From the NCBI RefSeq assembly GCF_009828095.1, contig NZ_WTYP01000002.1, positions 253,001-317,000 of the forward strand: 64,000 nucleotides of DNA, given 5' to 3'. This DNA is from Pontixanthobacter luteolus. GTDB taxonomy: Bacteria; Pseudomonadota; Alphaproteobacteria; Sphingomonadales; Sphingomonadaceae. The translations under genes and the position numbers were made by a program. Below the pieces are notes generated by a model, which was given only the letters and a program-made list of their open reading frames with translations, ran no database searches and was not told the DNA's origin. Below, piece by piece: positions 34,433 to 43,434 of this stretch (within the stretch, counting starts at the first letter, position 1; each line of letters begins with the position of its first letter).

Positions 34433-35227
34433 CTAGAAGATGATCAATAGCGCGATACCGAGCGCCACCCGGTAAATCACGAATACAAGCATCGAGGCTT
34501 TCCTGAGGAAGTTCATCAGGAACACCATTGTCAGCAGTGCAGCGACAAAGGTGAACGCCCCGGTCAACAGCGCGTCCATCTGCATCTGTACGGACAAGTC
34601 AGCTAGGTCGAACGCCGCCAACAATCCTGCGCCTGCAACTGCCGGAATAGCCAGCAGGAAAGAAAAACGCGCCGATTCGAACCGGGAATAACCGAGCGCA
34701 CGCGCTGCGGTCATGGTTGAACCTGACCGGCTGGTACCAGGGATCAGAGCCATCGCCTGTGCAATCCCCACCAGAACCGCGTCGCGCAGCGTCAGGTCTT
34801 CGTAGCTTTTGTCCTGGCGGCCCCAACGGTCAGCCGCACCCAGCAGCAGCCCGAAGATAATCAGGTTGGTTGCCACCAGGTCGGTCGTCCGGAACCCCTC
34901 CATATAACCGCCGGTCTTCAGGAACAGGCCGGCGATCACCGCCGGGATCGTACCGGCGAGCACCCACATGAACAGCTTGCGCTGGACCGGATTGTCACCC
35001 AGCCCGATTGTCGCAAAACCGCCGCGGGCGAGACCCAGCACGTCCTTGCGGAAATAGATGATGATGGCCAGCAGCGACCCGATATGGACCGCAACGTCGA
35101 TCAGCGGCCCCTGATCGGGAAGGTCCGTCAGATGCGGGATCAGGATCAGGTGCCCCGACGACGAAATCGGCAGAAATTCGGTAATGCCCTGAACGATCGC
35201 GATCAGAAGCTGCTGGAACAGTGTCAT
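34433..35227 (-). CDS. uppP: undecaprenyl-diphosphatase UppP (BacA)
   Basis: Integral membrane phosphatase recycling the lipid carrier of peptidoglycan and surface glycans, 264 aa. Both signature boxes are present: ITEFLPISSSGHLIL and PGTSRSGSTM. The ATG at 35227 gives the classic MTLFQQLLIAIVQG start; a longer open frame to 35338 crosses the terminator of the upstream gene and is rejected. Confidence 0.95.
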   Translation of the reverse strand: MTLFQQLLIAIVQGITEFLPISSSGHLILIPHLTDLPDQGPLIDVAVHIGSLLAIIIYFRKDVLGLARGGFATIGLGDNPVQRKLFMWVLAGTIPAVIAGLFLKTGGYMEGFRTTDLVATNLIIFGLLLGAADRWGRQDKSYEDLTLRDAVLVGIAQAMALIPGTSRSGSTMTAARALGYSRFESARFSFLLAIPAVAGAGLLAAFDLADLSVQMQMDALLTGAFTFVAALLTMVFLMNFLRKASMLVFVIYRVALGIALLIIF

Positions 35228-35271
35228 GGTCTGGCAGAATCCCTGCAAAAAGCCCGGGTAACACAGGCTCA

Positions 35272-35306
35272 TAGAAAAGGCCGGATCGCACCACTGCAAT
35301 CCGGCC
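35272..35306 (-). terminator. intrinsic terminator of the M13 peptidase gene (minus strand)
   Basis: Perfect 8-bp stem GGCCGGAT/ATCCGGCC (35279-35286 with 35299-35306), followed on the minus strand by TTTTC. It lies 72 bases after the peptidase stop. Confidence 0.72.
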
Positions 35307-35377
35307 CGTTCCATGGCCTTTTCAACCGTAGCAGGCAAGCCGTCTCGGCTCGCTGGTTCCGGATTTCAGGCTGGCTG

Positions 35378-37519
35378 TTACCAGATCGAAATGCGCTGTT
35401 CCGGGGGAATATACATCGCATTGTCGGGGGTCACGCCGAACGCTTCGTACCAGGCATCGATATTGCGAACGACGCCGTTAACCCGGTATTCTTCAGGGCT
35501 GTGGCTGTCGGTGCGCAGACGGTTGCGATAGTTTTCTTCGCGCTGCGCCGAACGCCATACCTGCGCCCATGCGAGGAAGAAGCGCTGATCGCCGGTCAGC
35601 CCGTCAATCACCGGCACTTCCTTGCCTTCGGTGGCGATCTTGTAAGCACGGTAGGCAAGGCTCAGACCGCCGAGGTCACCGATATTCTCGCCCAGCGTGA
35701 GACGGCCGTTGACGCACGTCTCGCCGTCATCGAGCGGGCAGAACGCATTGTACTGCTCGACCAGCGCATCGCCGCGCTCATCGAACGCTGCACGATCGGC
35801 ATCTGTCCACCAGTTGCGCAGCATGCCGGTGCCATCGGACTTGGAACCCTGATCGTCGAAACCGTGGCCGATTTCGTGGCCGATCACACCGCCGATTGCG
35901 CCGTAATTGACCGCCGGATCAGCGCTGATGCCGAAGAACGGTTGCTGCAGGATCGCCGCGGGGAAGACGATCTCGTTCTTCGTCGGGTTGTAATACGCAT
36001 TCACCGTCTGCGGCAGCATGAACCATTCGGTCCGGTCGATCGGACCGCCAAGATTGGCGATCATGTCGTTCCAGCCCCATTCGGCCGCAGCCATACGGTT
36101 GGCGAGGGGATTGTCAGGAACGATCTCCAGACCTTCATAGGTTTCCAAATTATCGCGGTAGCCGATTTTCGGATCGAAGCTGTTCAGCTTGTCCATCGCC
36201 TGCTTCTTCGTTTCTTCGCCCATCCAGTCGATGTCATCGAGGCTTTGAGCGAGAGCGACGCGCAGGTTTTTGACCAGCTCGTCCATCGCAGCCTTGTTCT
36301 CCGGCGGGAAGTAACGCTCGACATAGGACGCGCCCACCAATTCACCCAGCGCACCTTCGGTTTCGGCGATGGCGCGTTTCCAGCGTGCGCGCTGTTCAGG
36401 CGTGCCGCGCAGGGTTTGGCCAAAGAAAGCAAAATTGGCTTCGTCGAACCGGGTCGGGAGCACTTCTGCATTGGACGAAAGGAAGCCTTTGACCGTCCAT
36501 GCTTGAAGCACTTCGAGCGGAGTGTTGGCTGCCAGATCGAACATCGCAGGCATACCGCCGCCAATCTTGGCAAGGGTTTCCTCGTCCAGGCCGAGTTCGC
36601 CGGCGCGTTCAGCGCTAGGGGGCAGGTCGCTGACAACGAACCGGTCGGTATCTGCAAATCCGCTGGCTGTCAGCATCGCGGCGAGCGGGAAACCGCTGGC
36701 CAGATCCGCCAGTTCATCGGCCGTCACAGCATTGTATGTCAGATCGCGGTTGCGCCGAGTGGCGCGGTCCCAGCTGACCTTGCGTGCGATGGCATCTTCG
36801 AAATCGTAAACTGCCTGCGCGGTCGCTTCCGGATCGTCATAGCCGGCTTCCTTGAACAGGAATGCCATGTATTCGCGGTACTTGGCCTGGATTTCCTGGC
36901 CCTTCTCGGTTTCGTCGAGATAATAATCCCGGTCCGGCAGGCCAAGGCCGCCGGCGCCGACATAAACCGAATAACGGGTCGGTTCCTTCGCATCGACATT
37001 CACATAACCGCCCAGAGGCGAGGAATAACCCGGCGTACCCCACAGCGTGGCGAGAGCCGCCAGCGTATCCGCACCCTGGATTGTGTCGATATATGGCTGC
37101 GCCATTGTCAGGCCAGCCGCGTCAATCGCCTCGGTATCAAGGAAAGCGTTGTAAGCATCGACTATGCGCTGTTCAGAGGCGCTCAGGCTGCCGTCACGGG
37201 AAACCAGTTCGTCCACCAGTGCTTTCACATCAGTGGTCGATTTTTCCCGCAAAAGGTTGAATGCGCCGAAGCGTGAAAATTCGGCGGGCAGCGGGTTCGC
37301 ATCCAGCCAATCCTGATTGACGTATGCGAAAAAGTCATCACCCGGATTGATCGTGTCGCTCAGCAATTCGGGATCAACACCCCATTCCCCAAAGCTCATG
37401 GTCGGGGTTGCAACAACCTCTTCCTTCTTATCCATTTCACCGTGATGTTCGGCCATCGCCGGGGTGGCGGCGATCAACGCAACGGCGCTCGCGCCTGCGG
37501 CAAGAATTGTGCGAATCAT
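35378..37519 (-). CDS. secreted M13 family metallopeptidase (neprilysin-like)
   Basis: Zinc endopeptidase of 713 aa in the periplasm or beyond. Signal peptide MIRTILAAGASAVALIAATPAMA. M13 N domain (about 45-460) and M13 C domain. Zinc site HEIGHGFDDQG with the downstream Glu in ENIGDLGGLSLAY, and NAYYNP substrate-binding residues. The C-terminus ends with the CxxW variant W (RISIW). Fits PepO-like enzymes widespread in Sphingomonadales. A long antisense open frame over this gene is a shadow. Confidence 0.95.
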   Translation of the reverse strand: MIRTILAAGASAVALIAATPAMAEHHGEMDKKEEVVATPTMSFGEWGVDPELLSDTINPGDDFFAYVNQDWLDANPLPAEFSRFGAFNLLREKSTTDVKALVDELVSRDGSLSASEQRIVDAYNAFLDTEAIDAAGLTMAQPYIDTIQGADTLAALATLWGTPGYSSPLGGYVNVDAKEPTRYSVYVGAGGLGLPDRDYYLDETEKGQEIQAKYREYMAFLFKEAGYDDPEATAQAVYDFEDAIARKVSWDRATRRNRDLTYNAVTADELADLASGFPLAAMLTASGFADTDRFVVSDLPPSAERAGELGLDEETLAKIGGGMPAMFDLAANTPLEVLQAWTVKGFLSSNAEVLPTRFDEANFAFFGQTLRGTPEQRARWKRAIAETEGALGELVGASYVERYFPPENKAAMDELVKNLRVALAQSLDDIDWMGEETKKQAMDKLNSFDPKIGYRDNLETYEGLEIVPDNPLANRMAAAEWGWNDMIANLGGPIDRTEWFMLPQTVNAYYNPTKNEIVFPAAILQQPFFGISADPAVNYGAIGGVIGHEIGHGFDDQGSKSDGTGMLRNWWTDADRAAFDERGDALVEQYNAFCPLDDGETCVNGRLTLGENIGDLGGLSLAYRAYKIATEGKEVPVIDGLTGDQRFFLAWAQVWRSAQREENYRNRLRTDSHSPEEYRVNGVVRNIDAWYEAFGVTPDNAMYIPPEQRISIW

Positions 37520-37583
37520 GTGATTTGTGCTCCCAAAGAATCAGTCCCAGACAGTCCAGCCGGACTATCGATTGAGTGTGTCA

Positions 37584-37597
37584 TACCGCATGCGGTA
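37584..37597. repeat. perfect 14-bp palindrome upstream of the M13 peptidase
   Basis: TACCGCATGCGGTA, centred 71 bases before the peptidase ATG, between it and the end of the ABC exporter. It could be an operator for a dimeric regulator; no regulator gene is adjacent. Confidence 0.4.
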
Positions 37598-37640
37598 ATT
37601 TCCAGCCGACATTCATCGGTTTGATATGCAGCTTGGTCGA

Positions 37641-39494
37641 TTAAGCCGCTTCGCTGGACGCGAATTGCAGGGCCGCCAGCCTGCTGTAAAGCCCGCCAGC
37701 ATCAGACAATTGCTGGTGCGTGCCCTGCTCAACGATCTGGCCGTCTTCCAGCACCACAATCCGGTCGGCAGCACGCACGGTTGCAAGGCGGTGCGCGATG
37801 ACAAGCGTAGTGCGGCTCTGCATCAGCCGGTCGAGTGCCTGCTGGACCAATTGTTCGCTTTCAGCGTCTAGCGCGCTTGTTGCTTCGTCCAGCAGCAGAA
37901 CCGGAGCGTCGCGCAGTAGAGCGCGTGCAATGGCGATACGCTGCTGCTGGCCGCCCGACAGCCGCGTGCCGCTTTCGCCCAGATAGGTATCCAGCCCGTT
38001 CGGCAGATCTCGCAGGAAAGACTCGGCATTGGCAGCCCGTGCCGCTTCCCAGATTTCTTCGTCATTGGCATCCCACTGGCCGTAACGCAGATTGTCGCGG
38101 GCGTTGGAGGAGAACAGCACTCCATCCTGCGGGACCAACGCAATACGCTTGCGAATCTCCGCCGGATCGGCGCTGGTCAGCGGCACGCCATCGATCCGGA
38201 TGGTGCCCGCTTGCGGGTCGTAAAACCGTTCCGCCAATTGGAAGATGGTCGATTTGCCGGCACCTGAAGGGCCGACGATTGCAACCGTCTCGCCCGGCTC
38301 GACCTCAAGCGTGAAATCCTTGAGCGCAGCGGTGTCCAGCCGCGTCGGGTAACGGAAAGTGACATTGCGGAATGACAGGCTGCCGCGCGGCGGAACCGGC
38401 AGTTCCTGCGGCCGCTCTGGCGGGGCGATAGCGGGCCGTTCATTCAGCAGTTCGTTGAGCCGGCTTGCCGCGCCTGCACCGCGCAGTAGTTCTCCGTAAA
38501 CCTCGGTAAGAGCGCCAAATGCGCCTGCCACTAGGCCGCCAGTGATCACGAATGCGGCGATGGTGCCTCCGCTGATGTCGCCTGTGGTGACGCCAACGGC
38601 GCCGCGCCACATTATCAGGGTGATCGAGCCGAAAATGAACAGGATGATGATCGACGTCATCAGGGCGCGCAGGAGAATCCGCTTTTTAGCGGTGTCGAAT
38701 GTCGCCTCGACGGCATCGCCAAACCGGGCCTGTTCGCGCTTTTCCTGATTGAACGCCTGGACGATTTTCATCGCGCCCAGCGTTTCGGAGATGATCGCCC
38801 CAATGTCAGCCACACGGTCCTGGCTCGAACGCGAGATATTCCGAACCCGCCGGCTGAAAAACATGATCGGCCCGACGATCAGCGGAATACCGAGCAGCAG
38901 GCCCATGGTCAGCTTGGGAGCGAGGTAGAACAGGTAGATCGTCCCGCCGATCGCCATCAATATGTTGCGAAGAGCGACCGAAACCGTGGTCCCGACAACC
39001 ACTTCGATCAGCCCGGTATCCGCGGTCATTCGGCTGGCGATTTCCTTGGGGCTGTTTTCTTCATAGAAGGCGGGCGCCAGTAGCAGCAGGTTTTCCTGCA
39101 CCTTGCGGCGGATGTCGGCGACCACGCGCTCCCCAAGCCAGCTGACGAAATAGAACCGCAGCGCCGTGCCGATGGCCAGAACGCCGACGATCAGCAGCAG
39201 ATATCGGAACCAGCGCCCGATTTCATCAGGATCGCCGCCAGCGGCAAAACCATAATCAATGATCAGCTTGAACCCGGCAGGAATCGCCAGCGTTGCACCT
39301 GCGGTAATCAGCAGCGCGACAAACGCCATTGCCACCTTGCCCGGATATTTGGCCGCTTCCGTCCAGATCATTTTGAGCGGGCCTAGCGTCTTGGCCGGCT
39401 TAGGCTCCGAATTTCCGGCCTTCTTGCCCCGTCCAAATCTCCTGCGCCCGGCAGGAGCCTGATCACTTTCTTGCAGTGTCTGATCCGCGTCCAT
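37641..39494 (-). CDS. MsbA-like ABC exporter (fused membrane and ATPase domains)
   Basis: Half-transporter of 617 aa. Six transmembrane segments (about 60-345) precede the nucleotide-binding domain: Walker A VGPSGAGKST, signature LSGGQQQRIAIARALL, Walker B VLLLDEATSALD, H-loop IAHRLATV. The start at 39494 avoids a low-quality extension to 39581. The N-terminal 50 residues are basic and cytoplasmic. Substrate could be lipid A, drugs or peptides; an adjacent gene gives no hint. No accessory HlyD or TolC gene nearby. Confidence 0.9.
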   Translation of the reverse strand: MDADQTLQESDQAPAGRRRFGRGKKAGNSEPKPAKTLGPLKMIWTEAAKYPGKVAMAFVALLITAGATLAIPAGFKLIIDYGFAAGGDPDEIGRWFRYLLLIVGVLAIGTALRFYFVSWLGERVVADIRRKVQENLLLLAPAFYEENSPKEIASRMTADTGLIEVVVGTTVSVALRNILMAIGGTIYLFYLAPKLTMGLLLGIPLIVGPIMFFSRRVRNISRSSQDRVADIGAIISETLGAMKIVQAFNQEKREQARFGDAVEATFDTAKKRILLRALMTSIIILFIFGSITLIMWRGAVGVTTGDISGGTIAAFVITGGLVAGAFGALTEVYGELLRGAGAASRLNELLNERPAIAPPERPQELPVPPRGSLSFRNVTFRYPTRLDTAALKDFTLEVEPGETVAIVGPSGAGKSTIFQLAERFYDPQAGTIRIDGVPLTSADPAEIRKRIALVPQDGVLFSSNARDNLRYGQWDANDEEIWEAARAANAESFLRDLPNGLDTYLGESGTRLSGGQQQRIAIARALLRDAPVLLLDEATSALDAESEQLVQQALDRLMQSRTTLVIAHRLATVRAADRIVVLEDGQIVEQGTHQQLSDAGGLYSRLAALQFASSEAA

Positions 39495-39648
39495 TGCGCT
39501 GAAATAGGGAGTGCGATGGGGAAAATCCACCTGCACGGCGCGATATGAACGATAATCGCCTTCAGACGTTGCGCTTGGCAAGAAATAGGCTCATGGTGCA
39601 GTGCACAATAGGCCGTATCGGCCAACCTTTCGTCGCAGGGGACTTCAT

Positions 39649-40869
39649 TTGCTTTATCACGCATACGAATTGCAGCGCGCCTGGATGTCCAGCGCAAGCG
39701 CCTGGGCATCGATCGGCGCTGAAATGCTGTCCAATCCCAAATTGCCGATGGGCTACATGGGCGTTGGCCCGATGGCGGCATCGGCGCTGGAAGTGTTCGC
39801 CCACGCAGCCGCCCCTTATGGCAAACCTGCATTCGGTATCGAAGCTGTGACGGTCGGCGGGAAACAACACCCCGTTTCCGAGGCGACAGTGGTGAACAAG
39901 CCCTTTGGCGATCTGAAGCGCTTTGTCCGCGAAGACCTGCCGGAAGGTGCGCCGAAATTGCTGATCGTCGCCCCGATGAGCGGACATTTCGCCACCTTGC
40001 TGCGCGGCACCGTCGAACGGATGGTCGACAGCTGCGAGGTCTACATAACCGATTGGGCAGACGCGAAAACTGTGCCGCTGCACGAGGGCAGCTTCGATCT
40101 TGATGATTATATAGATTATCTGATCGAATTCCTGGAGCATATCGGCCCCGGCGCGCACATGATGGCCGTATGCCAGCCATCTGTTCCGGCATTTGCAGCA
40201 ACCGCGATTATGAACCGCGAAAACCACGAGTGCGCCCCGAAGACGCTGACCATGATGGGCGGACCGATCGACACGCGTGAGAGCCCGACGACGGTCAACG
40301 ACCTCGCCATGGAACGTCCGATTGGATGGTTTCGCGAAACCGTGATTGCGACCGTGCCGCTTAGCCATCGCGGCGCGGGCCGGCGGGTCTATCCGGGGTT
40401 CCTGCAGCTGGCGAGCTTCATGAGCATGAATTTGGGCAGCCACATGCTGAGCCACTACGAAATGTTCAAACATCTGACCGCAGGCGATGATGACAGCGCC
40501 CAGGCGACCAAGGATTTCTACGACGAATACCGGTCTGTCTGCGACATGACGGCGGAGTTTTACCTCCAGACGGTCGAAGAAGTTTTCCAGACCCACGCGA
40601 TCCCCAACGGCACGTTCGTTCACCGGGGGAAAATTGTCGACCTGCACGAGATTACCGAAACGGCCATTCTCGCGATCGAAGGCGAGCGTGACGATATCTC
40701 AGGGCTGGGACAGACGAAGGCCGCACTAAAGCTGGCAGACAAGCTGTCCGACAAGAAAAAGCGCTATTACATGGCCGAAGGTGCCGGGCATTACGGCATT
40801 TTCAACGGCAGCAAATGGCGTGAAAAGGTCGCCCCCGTGGTCGAGGAATTCATCGCCGAACACGGGTGA
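39649..40869 (+). CDS. phaZ: intracellular polyhydroxyalkanoate depolymerase (TTG start)
   Basis: Breaks down stored PHB granules in the cytoplasm; 406 aa. The TTG at 39649 is chosen: AGGGGA lies 6 bases upstream and it yields the family N-terminus (M)LYHAYELQRAW. A GTG extension to 39601 adds only basic low-quality sequence. Characteristic segments: GGPIDTRESPT, CQPSVPAFAA (the nucleophile Cys-like position in this family), and the C-terminal GHYGIFNGSKWR catalytic His. Fits the PhaZ1-type of Cupriavidus. PHA synthase genes are not in the window. Confidence 0.9.
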   Translation: MLYHAYELQRAWMSSASAWASIGAEMLSNPKLPMGYMGVGPMAASALEVFAHAAAPYGKPAFGIEAVTVGGKQHPVSEATVVNKPFGDLKRFVREDLPEGAPKLLIVAPMSGHFATLLRGTVERMVDSCEVYITDWADAKTVPLHEGSFDLDDYIDYLIEFLEHIGPGAHMMAVCQPSVPAFAATAIMNRENHECAPKTLTMMGGPIDTRESPTTVNDLAMERPIGWFRETVIATVPLSHRGAGRRVYPGFLQLASFMSMNLGSHMLSHYEMFKHLTAGDDDSAQATKDFYDEYRSVCDMTAEFYLQTVEEVFQTHAIPNGTFVHRGKIVDLHEITETAILAIEGERDDISGLGQTKAALKLADKLSDKKKRYYMAEGAGHYGIFNGSKWREKVAPVVEEFIAEHG

Positions 40870-40887
40870 TCTGCCCGCCCTTGCCAA

Positions 40888-41508
40888 TCAGCGCGGTGGC
40901 GGGATTTCCTGAGGTTTTCCGAAGCTGAAGATACGCCTGATGATGCGGCGCGCGGTGATCAGCAGCCAGATCGTCAGGGCCAGCAGGACGGCTGCAATCG
41001 CTGCCGCCCAATACGGGTATTCATAGGCAGCGTATAACAGCCCCACAGTGGCAACATCTTCTGCGGTGGACACAGCGATATTCGAAACCGGTTCGGGGCT
41101 GGTGTTGACCACCGCGCGCGCACCGGCCTTGCCGCCATGCGCAGCCAGTGAAGCACCGCCGCCCAGCATGAACGCGATGACCTGCATGGCCGGGTCTGAC
41201 GGATCGACAATTGCGAGCGCCAGCAAAGCGCCGCCGATCGGGCGCAGCAATGTATGAACCGTGTCCCATATCGTATCGAGCCACATGACCTTGTCGGCGA
41301 AGAATTCGGCAACCGCCCCAAGCGCGGCGATACCCATGACCCACGGATTCTCTAGAATCGCGAGGCTCGTCAGATGTTCCGGCACGGGCAGCGCATCCAG
41401 CCGCATCGCCAGACCGGTTGCAAAAATGCACAAATAAAGCCGCCAGCCCGCAAGCAGGCTGACGCTACCGGCGACACCAAGAATCTCTACAATACCCAAA
41501 CGGCCCAC
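40888..41508 (-). CDS. DUF4126 membrane protein
   Basis: 206 aa with about five hydrophobic helices, including a hairpin near the C-terminus followed by a basic tail (RRIIRRIF). The segments GWRLYLCIFATGLAMRL and GGGASLAAHGGKAGARAVVNTSPEP are the conserved part of DUF4126. Function unknown. Convergent with phaZ, 18 bases apart. Confidence 0.85.
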   Translation of the reverse strand: MGRLGIVEILGVAGSVSLLAGWRLYLCIFATGLAMRLDALPVPEHLTSLAILENPWVMGIAALGAVAEFFADKVMWLDTIWDTVHTLLRPIGGALLALAIVDPSDPAMQVIAFMLGGGASLAAHGGKAGARAVVNTSPEPVSNIAVSTAEDVATVGLLYAAYEYPYWAAAIAAVLLALTIWLLITARRIIRRIFSFGKPQEIPPPR

Positions 41509-41581
41509 CCTCCTGATCGGAGAATGGGCCGCTGGATAGTTTTAGGCAAGCCCGCCGCAATAGCGCGGGCCCGGCTACAGC

Positions 41582-42760
41582 TTAGAAGATCTCAAACAGA
41601 CCCGCCGCGCCCATGCCGCCGCCGACACACATGGTGACGACGCCGTATTTCGCCTTGCGGCGCTGGCCTTCGCGCAGAACGTGGCCGACGCAGCGTGCGC
41701 CGGTCATGCCATATGGGTGACCGATAGAGATCGAGCCGCCGTTTACGTTCAGCTTGTCATTGTCAATGCCCAGCTTGTCGCGGCAGTAAAGCACCTGCAC
41801 GGCGAAAGCTTCGTTCAGTTCCCACAGGTCGATATCGTCAACCGACAGGTCGAAACGCTCAAGCAGCTTGGGGATGGCGAAAACCGGGCCGATGCCCATT
41901 TCGTCAGGCTCGGTACCGGCAACGGCCATGCCGACATATCGGCCCAGCGGGTTGAGGCCGCGCTTTTCAGCTTCCTTGGCTTCCATCACGACAACAGCGG
42001 CGGAACCATCCGACAGCTGCGATGCGTTACCGGCAGTGATGGTCGTATCAGGGCCGAGAACCGGCTGCAGGCTTTGCAGGCCTTCGAGCGTGGTCGACGG
42101 ACGGTTGCCTTCGTCCTTGGCGATGGTCACGTCCTGATCGGAAACCTCACCGGTTTCCCTGTCTTTCACCTTGTGGGTGGTGCTGACCGAAACGATTTCG
42201 TCGTCGAACAGGCCTGCTTCCTGCGCAGCGGCGGTGCGCTGCTGCGACTGGAGAGCGTATTCATCCTGCGCTTCGCGGCTGATGCCGTAACGCTGGGCGA
42301 CGGTTTCAGCGGTCTGAAGCATCGGCATGTAAATCGCGCCGTGCATCGCCATCAGTTCCGGGTCCGGCATGACGCGCATTTCCGGGGTCTGAACCATGCT
42401 GATCGATTCCTGACCACCAGCTGCGACGATATTCATCCGGTCGGTGATGACCTGCTTCGCGGCGGTCGCGATAGTCATCAGACCCGAGGAGCATTGACGA
42501 TCGATGGTCATGCCCGAAACGCTGATCGGGCAGCCTGCACGCAGCGCCACCTGACGGCCGAGGTTACCGGCCTGCGCACCCTGCTGCAAAGCGGCGCCCC
42601 ACAGCACGTCATCGATTTCGCCCGCTTCAATGCCAGCGCGTTCGATGGCGGGCTTGAGTGAGTACGAACCGAGCGTTGCGCCAGGGGTGGAATTGAAAGC
42701 GCCCTTATAGGCTTTGCCCATACCGGTACGGGCGGTTGAAACGATTACTGCGTCGCGCAT
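41582..42760 (-). CDS. acetyl-CoA acyltransferase (thiolase)
   Basis: Thiolase of 392 aa, cleaving 3-ketoacyl-CoA or joining two acetyl-CoA. Active-site Cys in RQCSSGL (about residue 90), His in GHPYGMTG (about 346), Cys in [12 protein letters not shown] (about 376). Degradative (FadA-like) versus biosynthetic role is not resolved by sequence alone. Same strand as the MaoC hydratase, 57 bases downstream of it, so probably one operon. Confidence 0.93.
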   Translation of the reverse strand: MRDAVIVSTARTGMGKAYKGAFNSTPGATLGSYSLKPAIERAGIEAGEIDDVLWGAALQQGAQAGNLGRQVALRAGCPISVSGMTIDRQCSSGLMTIATAAKQVITDRMNIVAAGGQESISMVQTPEMRVMPDPELMAMHGAIYMPMLQTAETVAQRYGISREAQDEYALQSQQRTAAAQEAGLFDDEIVSVSTTHKVKDRETGEVSDQDVTIAKDEGNRPSTTLEGLQSLQPVLGPDTTITAGNASQLSDGSAAVVVMEAKEAEKRGLNPLGRYVGMAVAGTEPDEMGIGPVFAIPKLLERFDLSVDDIDLWELNEAFAVQVLYCRDKLGIDNDKLNVNGGSISIGHPYGMTGARCVGHVLREGQRRKAKYGVVTMCVGGGMGAAGLFEIF

Positions 42761-42817
42761 GGCGAACTCCTTCTTTGGTCGTGATTCGGTCGATTTTCCT
42801 GGGGAGGGGGTGGAAAA

Positions 42818-43267
42818 TCAGACGAACAGCATGGTGATCCATTCGCAGATCAGGGCGGGTTTATCTTCGCCTTCGATCTCGATCGTGATTTCGCAGGTCT
42901 GCTGCCACTGGCCGGGACGCTTCTCTACCATTTCGGTCAGTTTCCAGTGGCCGCGAATGCGCTTGCCGCTGCGGACCGGGGAAATGAAGCGGGTTTTGTT
43001 TCCGCCATAATTCACGCCCATCTTCACGCCGTCGATCTTCGGAATATCCGAATTGGCCGAGAGATAGGGGATCATGGAGAGGGTCAGGAAGCCGTGTGCG
43101 ATGGTGCCGCCGAACGGGGTCATCTTGGCCGCTTCTTCGTTGATGTGGATGAACTGGTGATCGCCGGTCGCGTCCGCGAACTGGTTGATCCGTTCCTGGC
43201 TCATTTCGGCCCATTCACTGGTTCCGATAACTTCGCCTGTCTTCGCTGCGATATCCTGTGGGGACAT
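42818..43267 (-). CDS. MaoC-like enoyl-CoA hydratase
   Basis: Hotdog hydratase of 149 aa. The catalytic Asp-His pair is in FADATGDHQFIH with TIAHGFLTLSM following, the R-specific hydratase 2 motif. ATG at 43267 has AAGGAGAGG upstream. First gene of the thiolase operon. Such enzymes can feed 3-hydroxyacyl-CoA to PHA synthesis or take part in beta-oxidation. Confidence 0.92.
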   Translation of the reverse strand: MSPQDIAAKTGEVIGTSEWAEMSQERINQFADATGDHQFIHINEEAAKMTPFGGTIAHGFLTLSMIPYLSANSDIPKIDGVKMGVNYGGNKTRFISPVRSGKRIRGHWKLTEMVEKRPGQWQQTCEITIEIEGEDKPALICEWITMLFV

Positions 43268-43340
43268 GTGCCTCTCCTTTGGCCGCTTGTGTGAAATCTG
43301 GCCGCTACATGGAGCATACAGGCGCAGAGCGCAACGCACT

Positions 43341-43355
43341 TTCCGTTAACGTCAA
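43341..43355. promoter_or_regulatory. imperfect palindrome in the MaoC promoter region
   Basis: Minus strand TTGACGTTAACGGAA with a perfect 8-base core CGTTAACG. It lies 74-88 bases before the MaoC start. The layout recalls sites of MerR-type regulators of acyl-CoA and branched-chain catabolism, but one half is degenerate. Confidence 0.3.
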
Positions 43356-43434
43356 CCTGACCTTACGGAATCGCGGGCCGCAAGACGGGCCAATTGCAGG
43401 AATAATCGGTCGGGCCGAAGCCCGGCACGCAGGA

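Noticed and set aside
35084-37276. 730-codon open frame on the plus strand opposite the M13 peptidase and uppP
   Set aside because: It is exactly antisense to two clear genes, shows no domain, and its Arg/His/Ile-rich composition is what a mirrored GC-rich gene gives.
41550-41570. Hairpin after the thiolase gene
   Set aside because: Only about six clean pairs and no T-run on the minus strand; too weak to call a terminator.
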